25,289 nucleotides of DNA from positions 1,793,698 through 1,818,986 of the forward strand of contig BFEA01000087.1 of the NCBI GenBank assembly GCA_003427395.1, written 5' to 3'. This DNA comes from Chara braunii (Eukaryota; Streptophyta; Charophyceae; Charales; Characeae). Positions 17,977 through 24,134 of this stretch are shown one piece after another. The notes under the pieces were generated by a model, which saw only the letters and a list, made by a program, of their open reading frames with translations, ran no database searches and was not told the origin of the DNA. Numbering within the stretch: the stretch's first letter is position 1; every line of letters begins with the position of its first letter. A program made the translations under genes and the position numbers.

Positions 17977-18660
17977 TCATGTAATTCGTACTTGGTAGAT
18001 TGGAGTAGGTCGTGATAGAAGGAGTTGGCAGAATCTGATGCGAGGTTGGTTTTCGCAATGTCGAGAATTATTTGTAATTCTTTCTTCTTGATTTTGCGTT
18101 CTGCTGCTATGCTTCAATTTTATAGACTCTGCTGAGACCGTTAGACATAGGAACCACTTGTGCTTGTTCCGACGTTTCATCTCGTCCTGTTGTAGGAAGA
18201 CCCTGTTCCATTTGCCTGCCTCTGTCATGCGATTTGTGGAGAGAAGCGAGTTGTTAAGTCTAAAGAAACCTTGCCTTTTTTCTACCGGAGAGTTGAAGTT
18301 CAGGAGCAGGTAGGTCAATTTGTGATTGAGCCCCTTGAAGGCTGTTGTTGGAAGGATATCGGTCTCCTTGACTGCTCTCTGCAACATGTCGGAAATTAGG
18401 AAGAAGCCGATTTATGATAGTGATGTGTGGTTAGATCGGTTCCTTTTGACTAGGGAGAAGACTTTCTTGCGTGGGTGGAGGATTCGAAAAGGGTTCACCG
18501 ATCGAACTCCGTCATAATATTCCGCGGGTGTGTGCTCGCTCGTGTGGGTCCCAGCAGCGTTGTCCGGGAAATGTGGTCCAGGCTGGGATCCAACATGGTG
18601 TTCCAGTCGCCTGCTATGATTAACGGTACGGGGCTCGGGAAGAGTGATTTGATGTGTTCA
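17977..18660 (-). pseudogene. LINE endonuclease C-terminus and linker
   Basis: From 18660 downward, one frame starts FFEHIKSLFPSPVPLIIAGD and continues WNTMLDP. GDWN is the endonuclease motif with catalytic Asp and Asn. That frame hits TGA near 18501 and another stop near 18410. The next open segment (18387-17977, 136 codons) is a low-identity linker, with HKLTYLLLNF and WNRVFLQQDEMKRRN, of the sort found between endonuclease and RT. Confidence 0.8.
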
Positions 18661-19137
18661 AAGAAAACTAGATGTTCGGTTTCCGTGTTGGGGCCGGTAT
18701 ATGTTCAAGATTCTGATCTCTTCCTCTTGCAATGTGATTTGGATCCATGACCATCTTCCTTCTGCTGTGTCGCCTTCGCCGTTGCTTACCTGTCCTTCCG
18801 ACCAGATTTTGGAAGTAGTTGGTACAAGGATCGCTGTGCCGCGGTTGCTTTGGTCCGCTTTGTTGGACCACAGTGTGAAAGGGCAACCACCTAGGCTCTT
18901 TTCCACAATCCTCTTCATTCTGGTGTGGTTGGTGAGGTTGGATAGATGGGTCCCTTGTAGAAGGATGACGTCGGGTTTGGGCTTTCTTTTGTCTGTGAGG
19001 CCGAGTCTTATGTCTCGTAGTTTGTCGTCCTCAATGAGAATGTTGCCCAAGCCGTTGACGTTCCAACTATAGATCGTCAGTCCTTTGGCTTGCCAGTCTA
19101 CTTTCACTATGCCAGGCTGTTCCTCGTTGCGGTCCAT
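18658..19137 (-). pseudogene. LINE apurinic-type endonuclease, N-terminal part
   Basis: The frame begins MDRNEEQPGIVKVDWQ and reaches IYSWNVNGLGN, the first endonuclease motif with its catalytic Asn. Next come DVILLQGTHL, NRGTAILVPT and ILNIYRPQHG. The usual QETH motif is QGTH here, so the catalytic Glu is replaced by Gly. The frame then shifts near 18660. The domain normally nicks target DNA to prime reverse transcription. Methionine at 19137 is the first in frame, and ORF1 is not visible upstream. Confidence 0.93.
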
Positions 19138-19405
19138 TTGATTTCGTCTGACGGGGTGCTGTGTTCAGATTCTGATTTATTTCTGTTCTGAATATTATTT
19201 TTTATTTTTTCCACCCCCTCAGTTCATGGTTTAGAGAAAACTCGTCTATGTTCTGCTCTCAAATTCACCTTTTTCACTACCTACCTACCTGCCACTGCTC
19301 CTAAGCCTATTCAGGGAACCCCTGCAAGCATAGCTACCTCTCACAATGAAAAGGATGCCTGCTGCCCCCACCCGAATCAGCAGCGGTCAGGTAGCAGGGC
19401 GGGGC
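19138..19405 (-). mobile_element. LINE 5' leader
   Basis: DNA between the endonuclease start and about 19405. Bases 19237-19405 match 15246-15417 in the opposite orientation. LINE 5' ends carry an internal promoter, so this may be the promoter region; no motif proves it. Confidence 0.55.
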
Positions 19406-19488
19406 CACTTGTGTGGGACCGGCTAACACAAAGACCAAGCATTTTGACAGTAGCTGCGCATCCCATCTACCTCCCCTACTCAGATATC

Positions 19489-19516
19489 ACACACACAAAC
19501 ACACACACACACACAT
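19489..19516. repeat. (CA)n microsatellite
   Basis: About 13 CA units with one AA interruption, directly upstream of the tRNA-like fragment. Confidence 0.93.
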
Positions 19517-19520
19517 ATCG

Positions 19521-19595
19521 TGGGGGTTGAGGGTTTGAGCCCACGACCTCCTGAATGCCACTTGCGTGGCTAACAAGCTGAGCTAGGCCGCTTGC
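19521..19595 (-). repeat. tRNA-derived fragment (SINE-like), copy 3
   Basis: On the minus strand the segment reads GGCCTAGCTCAGCTTGTTAGC (A-box region, short GCT/AGC stem). After about 30 bases it reads GGGCTCAAACCC (B-box/T-loop). The total length, about 75, is tRNA-like. CCACGCAAGTGG forms a hairpin with a 4-base loop in place of a 7-base anticodon loop, and the ends do not pair as an acceptor stem. It is a tRNA pseudogene or SINE head. Confidence 0.6.
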
Positions 19596-19763
19596 TCATG
19601 AGATGAGATCTCAACCGGCTCGCCTTGCTCAAAAGGGGAAAAAGAAAAACGAGACGAGCAGGGGTCGGTCCGAGAGGGTTGACTATCGAGATCGACGGTT
19701 CGAGAAACGGGGGGGCTGGGAACTCCATTTCCATCTTCTGTTGGAACATCGAGATTCAGTCGG

Positions 19764-19867
19764 AACTGCCCTCCTTCACCCGAATACGACGCACGGTCAT
19801 TATACGGTCATAATTGCCGAATTTGGGGTATCTTTCAGTGTATTCGGGCGAACGAGGGTACGGTAGT
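19764..19867. repeat. Palindromic (foldback) element, family A copy 2
   Basis: CCCTCCTTCACCCGAATAC (19769) and the complement of GTATTCGGGCGAACGAGGG (19840-19858) are inverted repeats with two differences. The inner CGGTCATTATACGGTCATAA with TTGCCG also folds back, and TACGGTAG at the right end echoes the copy at 1135-1247. Dispersed family; no coding content. Confidence 0.7.
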
Positions 19868-20039
19868 GGTGGAATGGAATCGTGCCACCGCCTGCTTCCC
19901 GCGCGTTACCATGTGGTTTCGTTTTTTTTTTTTTTCCCTTCCGGTAGTAGTGGTGGAATGGAATTGTAAGGAAAAAAAAAAAGAAAAAAAAGAATCGTGC
20001 CACCGCCTGCTTCCCCGCGCGGTTACCATGTGGTTTCCG
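19862..20039. repeat. Duplication of about 114-bp offset, split by T-run and A-run
   Basis: AATCGTGCCACCGCCTGCTT is at 19878 and again at 19992, each followed by CCCGCGCG and TTACCATGTGGTTTC with one-base indels. GGTGGAATGGAAT precedes both (19868 and 19951). A 14-T run lies between the copies, as does an A-rich run (19971-19991) placed between GGAATTG and AATCGTGCC in the second copy. Confidence 0.9.
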
Positions 20040-20220
20040 TGTGGTGAGGGCGACGTGGCGCTACTGACCAAATGTGAAAAAAACCGACCGTGCATCTACC
20101 GCTAAATCGTCGAGAGGTGCATCCGCTATAGCTTTTGTCGATAGGGTGACTGCGGCAGCGAGGGTATCTTTCCCGCACTTTCCTGGAAGGCTCCCTTGTG
20201 TAGTTCGTACCGGAAGGCGT

Positions 20221-20275
20221 GTTTTTTTTTTGTTTTTTTTTTTGTTTTTTTTTTTGTTTTTTTTTTTGTTTTTGG
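20221..20275. repeat. (GT11)n minisatellite
   Basis: Single G bases punctuate a long T-run at 20221, 20232, 20244, 20256 and 20268: spacing 11, 12, 12, 12. Confidence 0.96.
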
Positions 20276-20318
20276 TTTTGGGCGCGGGGGTTTGGATATT
20301 CACTTTTCACTCTGTCCT

Positions 20319-20494
20319 GGGGCCAGGTCCCACTACAGTAGCAGCGTTGAGCTACCTCAACGCCTGAATGTGGACGGTTTTGCCGAGATGTGCAGAAATG
20401 GTGTTGAGTTTCCTGAACTGCACCTCTCCCCAAACACGTCCAGATTCAGGCGTTGAGGTAGCTCAACGCTGCTAGTAGCGGGCCCTGGGCCCCC
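20319..20494. mobile_element. 176-bp near-perfect hairpin (MITE-like)
   Basis: Bases 20319-20376 and 20437-20494 are inverted repeats of 58 nt with a handful of differences, containing GCAGCGTTGAGCTACCTCAA. Complementarity continues inward (CGAGATGTGCAG against GGAGAGGTGCAG), so the loop is only about 20 nt. The arm core, CGTTGAGCTACCTCAACG, is itself palindromic. No flanking duplication was identified. A MITE is the simplest reading; a small-RNA precursor is an alternative. Confidence 0.85.
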
Positions 20495-20575
20495 CGTGCA
20501 CTACAGGGAGGGTAGGTGCTGTCTCTCTTCTTCGCACCGCCCGTGCTGTCCTACAGTTGGCTCTCCGTCAACGCG

Positions 20576-20720
20576 AAGCACAGAAAAGAGCGCGCGGAAA
20601 GGAAGGACAGAAGAGCGCGTGGAAAGGAAATGAAGGACAGGAAAAGCGCGCGAAAAGGAGGGACAGACGAGCGCGCCGAAAGGAAATGTGAAGGACAGAA
20701 AAGCGCGCGGAAAGGGGGTA
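20576..20720. repeat. GCGCGC-containing tandem repeat, alternating 25 and 31 bp
   Basis: Units of the form GGACAGAAAAGCGCGCGGAAAGG repeat about five times. GCGCG cores fall at about 20590, 20615, 20646, 20671 and 20703, so spacing alternates 25, 31, 25, 32: a 56-bp higher-order unit. One copy reads GCGCGCGAAAA, and another such word is at about 20740. Both include TTTCGCGC (complement strand), an E2F-type consensus. Confidence 0.85.
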
Positions 20721-21034
20721 AATAGGGTCAACGCGAACCCGAATTGGCGCGCGAAAAGCAATAGCTTGTTGGTGGGGCGGAGCTTATGCCGGCCGGGCAA
20801 CTGAGACGCTATGTCGAAGCGATTACAGTATTGCTAAGTAACTAAGTTGTTATATATCCATTCTTCAAGGCGGTTCCCTTTGCGTGGCCGTGGCTCCAGC
20901 TATAGGCAGCTACCGGCTGACTGGGTTTATATTTATTAATCTCTTTCTTTGGATACGGCTAATTTTGTGATGTTACACTTACATTCACATACATAAACGC
21001 TGAACTGCAATCGCACAAGAACACGGCCACTGTC

Positions 21035-21070
<36 letters not shown>
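21035..21070. repeat. (TG)n(AG)n compound microsatellite
   Basis: Nine TG units pass directly into nine or so AG units. It lies about 180 bases upstream of the putative gene start at 21248. Confidence 0.95.
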
Positions 21071-21247
21071 GGTCGTTATGGAAGGGAGACGGAATTGAGA
21101 GGGGGGAGGGAAGGATAGTGTTAATAAGGCAAGGCACATTGAGGGAGGGAAAAGTGTGAGGACAAGATAAGGGCAGGGTGGAGGTGGGTAATTAGTCGAG
21201 CAATCAACAGTCCAAGCTGAGAGAGGTCGTATAAGATTCCTTACATC

Positions 21248-21259
21248 ATGGCGGACGAG
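21248..21259 (+). CDS. Putative first coding exon of an unidentified gene (MADE...)
   Basis: ATGGCGGACGAG is followed at once by GTGAGT, a consensus 5' splice site. ATGGCG is the favoured initiation context in plants, encoding Met-Ala. The DNA upstream (20720-21247) is unique and moderately GC-rich with a TG/AG microsatellite, as promoters often are. E2F-type sites cluster at 20640-20750 and 21386-21532. The exon-2 position cannot be given: downstream sequence is pyrimidine-rich, and it is disturbed by an assembly artefact at 21627-21762. Reading straight through the donor gives a 213-codon frame that includes the adapter, so that frame is not a protein. This is a proposal based on signals only. 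Confidence 0.35.
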
Positions 21260-21385
21260 GTGAGTTTCAGCGCAGTCGCCTCCTCTCCCTGTTTTTCTGA
21301 TCGTCTACTCTTTCTTCTCCTCGTCGTCGCTCCTCTCTTGATTCCAACTTCCCGCCATTCTTCCCGTTGTATGATTAGCACACCG

Positions 21386-21424
21386 TTTCCCGCCACCCAG
21401 TTTCCCGCCACCAAATTTCCCGCC
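21386..21424 (+). promoter_or_regulatory. Three E2F-type sites at 15-bp spacing
   Basis: TTTCCCGCC occurs at 21386, 21401 and 21416, an exact 15-bp period. A fourth lies in reverse orientation (GGCGGGAAA) at about 21524, and several CTTCCCGCC near-matches flank them (21349, 21537, 21562). TTTCCCGC fits the E2F/DP consensus TTTSSCGC, which drives S-phase genes in plants and animals. They lie inside the presumed first intron of the gene starting at 21248. Chance in C-rich tandem DNA cannot be excluded. Confidence 0.5.
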
Positions 21425-21626
21425 TCTCTTGATCCCGATCTCCCACCATTCAATGTCCTGCAATCCCTTAATATCTGTCCCAATCAGAAACGAACGATCC
21501 CCGCTCTGGAATCGAGTCCCAATGGCGGGAAATCGTCTTCCCGCCACCACCGGCGACCATCTTCCCGCCCTCGCTCGAAGGGACTCATCCTCCTTTTTGA
21601 TCGCTCGCCTTCCAGCTTCCCCCGCC

Positions 21627-21664
21627 CTGTCTCTTATACACATCTAGATGTGTATAAGAGACAG
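21627..21664. other. Nextera mate-pair junction adapter (artefact)
   Basis: CTGTCTCTTATACACATCT (21627-21645) followed by its exact reverse complement AGATGTGTATAAGAGACAG is the Tn5 mosaic-end junction of Illumina Nextera mate-pair libraries. It is not genomic. Its translation gives the well-known contaminant peptide SYTHLDVYKRQ. Sequence on its two sides comes from the two ends of a mate-pair fragment. Confidence 0.99.
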
Positions 21665-21759
21665 GTGTACACAGTGATCACCTGGATAAGTAGGTTGTGG
21701 GTGTCCTGGAATATGAGGCGACCTCCCATCCCATCAAGATTCGAGCCAAGCTCGAACCC
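21665..21759. other. Probably chimeric sequence between adapter and gap
   Basis: These 95 bases sit between the adapter and an N gap. Because a mate-pair junction joins DNA that was kilobases apart, this piece may not belong here or may be in the wrong orientation. It ends with a perfect hairpin, TTCGAGCCAAGCTCGAA. Confidence 0.7.
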
Positions 21760-21762
21760 NNN
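21760..21762. other. Assembly gap (NNN)
   Basis: Three undetermined bases; the true gap size is unknown. Confidence 0.98.
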
Positions 21763-21997
21763 TCTCCTCCTCCTCCTCCTCTTCCTCCACGTCCTCGTCT
21801 CTTTCACCTTTTCACTTTCTCCTCCCCCTCAATGTCCACATCCACCTAATCTACCAGAGAGAAACCAGATCCACGTGTCATCCACCTGACGCACCTGGTC
21901 TTTTCCATACCTTCTTCCATCTCTCCTCCTCCTAGCCCACGTGTCCCACCTAGTCCTACCTCCCGCACCTCCGGCTTCTCCGCCTTCTCCCACGTCT

Positions 21998-22118
21998 CCA
22001 CCTCCCACTTCTCTCTCCTTTGCCACCTCGTCCCACCTCCCACTTCTCTCTCCTTTGCCACCTCGTCCCACCTCCCACTTCTCTCTCCTGTGCCACCTCG
22101 TCTCACCTCCCACCTCTC
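21998..22118. repeat. 35-bp tandem repeat, about 3.4 copies
   Basis: CCACCTCCCACTTCTCTCTC starts units at 21998, 22033 and 22068, with a partial fourth at 22103. The third has CTGTGCC for CTTTGCC. Long frames over it on both strands are products of the repeat. Confidence 0.95.
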
Positions 22119-22540
22119 CATCATCTCCCAAGACCCCACCTTTCCTACCCCTTTCCCCTCCCACCTCGTCGTCTCCATCCTCCTCACCGTTTCCTTGTTT
22201 CTGTGATTCTCTCCCTGTTTCTCGATGTTTCCTCCTCATCCTTTGAGAAGTGCCTATGCAGTAGCACGGGTAAGCTTCTCTCTTCCCGCACTTTGTCCTC
22301 CTACCTCCTCCCTTCTCCACCTTCCTTCTATCTCCTCCCTTCTCCTCCTCCCTTCTCCTCCTCCCTTCTCTCCTCCCTTCTCCTCGTCTCTTCATCGTCT
22401 TCATCAGTTTTTGTCTGCATACCGTCATCACCTTGCACTTCCCTGTTCTCCTTCTTCCTCCTTTGCTTTCTTACCTCCCTTCCTTCTCTTACCTCCTTTC
22501 TGCACTTCTCTCTTCGGGCTTCTTGTGTGCTTCGGCCTTG
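22119..22540. repeat. Polypyrimidine-rich tract
   Basis: The plus strand is mostly C and T (CTCCTCCCTTCTCC units). Within it GCACGGGTAAGC (about 22264) resembles a splice donor. No gene could be assembled. Confidence 0.7.
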
Positions 22541-22559
22541 GCGGTGATGTCCCAAGGGC

Positions 22560-22890
22560 TAGCAGGGTGAGGAGGAAGGAGTACTATGGGAGGGAGGGGG
22601 ATGGGGAAAGATTCTGAGGCCAGGTGCAGAGGACGAAGGGAGGGGGAGGGGGGAAGATTCTGAGGCCAAGTGCAGAGGACGAAGGAGGGGGGGGGGAAGG
22701 GGAGGAAAGATGTCAACTGCAGGAGGAAGGATGGAATGAACCGAGGTAAAGGAAAATAGATTTGTGAAAGGGAATGGGAGGTCTCGAGAGGAAAAAAGAA
22801 AAAGAAGAAAAAAGGGAAAAAAAGGGAAAAAAGGAAAAAACGGAAGAAAAAGAAAAAAACGGGAAAAAAAACGAAAAAAAAGAGGAAAAC
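22560..22890. repeat. Polypurine-rich tract with 46-bp duplication
   Basis: The strand composition flips to G and A. AAGATTCTGAGGCCAGGTGC (22608) repeats at 22654 with one difference (period 46). From about 22792 it becomes a GAAAAA-type A-rich tract. Confidence 0.85.
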
Positions 22891-23123
22891 CTTTCGCAAA
22901 AAGGAGGATAGGTTAGATAGTTATTGGCAAGCGGCGTGCGCTCTGCTTTTGTGACTCTCGTCGTTCATCCCCCGTGGACTCAACGCGGTGTCGTCATGAA
23001 TGTATACAGACCTTATTCCGGTTCAAATACAGTCATGATTATGCGGCGCGGTGTCTGCGGGATCCGGGGGTTTGGACGCCCAGTTTGCTTCGGCCAGCGG
23101 TTAGAGCAGTGTGGCACGAAGGG
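22891..23123. other. Unassigned unique sequence
   Basis: A 96-codon plus frame (22924-23214) runs into the hairpin element, without known motifs. Otherwise nothing is recognised. Confidence 0.4.
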
Positions 23124-23383
23124 GGCCACTCACACTACGAATTCTCCGTCTGAATCTGGCGGTAATGCCGCCCAGATTCATCAAAAGAAACGTCCTCGTG
23201 CTAGTATGTCATAAGGCGCCGGTTTCTCCTTCTCTGTCATCTTGAGTCTGAACATGTACAAGATGCCAGAGGAGAAAGCGGCGCCTTGCATGACATATAC
23301 GCGCACAAGGACTTTTCTCTTGATGAATCTGAACGGCGTTACCGCCAGATTCAGACAGTCTCGTTGCTGTAGTGTGACTGATG
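23124..23383. mobile_element. Long near-perfect hairpin (about 260 bp) with nested palindromes
   Basis: The core arms (23148-23243 and 23260-23356) pair over almost 100 nt with scattered mismatches: GTCTGAATCTGGCGGTAATG at the left, the complement of GTCTGAATCTGGCGGTAACG at the right. Inner GGCGCCG and TTTCTCC segments also pair, and the loop is about 16 nt. Pairing resumes outside through CACACTAC (23131-23138) and GTAGTGTG (23369-23376). Each arm's start, TGAATCTGGCGGTAATGCCG plus CCCAGATTCA, is itself palindromic, so the whole could also fold as a cruciform with side stems. It is MITE-like or a small-RNA precursor. No coding content. Confidence 0.88.
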
Positions 23384-23520
23384 CGCACCTTTCGCTTCTC
23401 TCTGATGTAGTGTGTCTCGCTCAGGACATACTCTACTTTTCACTTCTCCCGTCATTTTCCTTGACACATCTACATCTCTCTGTCTCTTTGTTGCTCATTG
23501 TCTGCTCCCCTCATCTCTCC

Positions 23521-23576
23521 CTCCCCTCCTCCTCCTGCTCCTCCTCCTCCTCCTCCTCCTCCTCCTCCTCCTCCTT
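23521..23576. repeat. (CTC)n trinucleotide repeat
   Basis: About 17 CTC units, with one CTG. Pyrimidine-rich DNA continues to about 23720. The 384-codon frame over this region reads repeats and hairpin DNA and is not considered a gene. Confidence 0.95.
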
Positions 23577-23839
23577 CTCATCTGCCGTCATCCTTACCGT
23601 TCCTTGCCCAATTCTTCCGCTTCCCTCGACACCCTGTCCAGGGTTCTCTCTCTCATTCTCTCACTGCCTCCCTCCTTCCCTCCTTCACTCCCTCCCTCGC
23701 TCTCCCTCCTCTCTCCTCTCTCTCTGTACCCACGGTGTCTCAATGTCTCTCTCCTTCTCTCTGACTTGTTTGATCCCCATGTCTCCCATCCCTGGATTTA
23801 GATTTTTCCTTCGCTGTCTCCTTGTGACTATCACGCGTC

Positions 23840-23841
<2 letters not shown>

Positions 23842-23874
<33 letters not shown>
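23842..23874. repeat. (CT)n microsatellite
   Basis: About 16 CT units. Confidence 0.96.
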
Positions 23875-23875
<1 letters not shown>

Positions 23876-24034
23876 GCGGATTCTCCACTACGACCTCCTG
23901 TCTATTATTCTGCTTTGTCAATCAATGTGCTCTGCATTCCTCTCTCTCTGAAGACGGTAGTCCTCGCCTATACCGTCGTGGAAGAAGTACCGGTACGGAG
24001 TGGATATGGCGGACAAGTGCACGAAAGCTGGATT

Positions 24035-24053
24035 GGGGGGGGGGGGGGGGGGG
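24035..24053. repeat. Poly-G run (19)
   Basis: Nineteen consecutive G; prone to length error and able to form G-quadruplex. Confidence 0.97.
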
Positions 24054-24134
24054 AGGAGATGAGGAAGCCAGACCGCTGCGCGGCGGGGCGCTAACGATGC
24101 TCGATGCTGAGCAGTTACGTCGCCAATCACCATT

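Larger units (their letters stand above)
16386..19405 (-). mobile_element. Degenerate LINE (non-LTR retrotransposon, APE-type)
   Basis: On the minus strand, from 19137 down to about 16390, lie an apurinic-endonuclease-like domain, a linker, a reverse transcriptase and a post-RT region: the ORF2 order of L1-type LINEs. At least three frame changes and several stops break it. The 3' end is cut: coding resemblance stops at about 16430 and AT-rich DNA follows, with no poly-A tail seen. No ORF1 is recognisable. The 5' leader is at 19138-19405. Confidence 0.93.

Noticed and set aside
21229-21233. TATA box for the gene start at 21248
   Set aside because: TATAA lies only about 15 bases before the ATG, too close for a promoter element of that start.
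21248-21889. 213-codon frame beginning MADEVSFSAV
   Set aside because: It contains the sequencing adapter and crosses an N gap; only the first four codons before GTGAGT are kept as a possible exon.
21829-22547. Long frames on both strands over the C/T-rich region
   Set aside because: They are explained by a 35-bp tandem repeat and low-complexity sequence; both strands are equally open.
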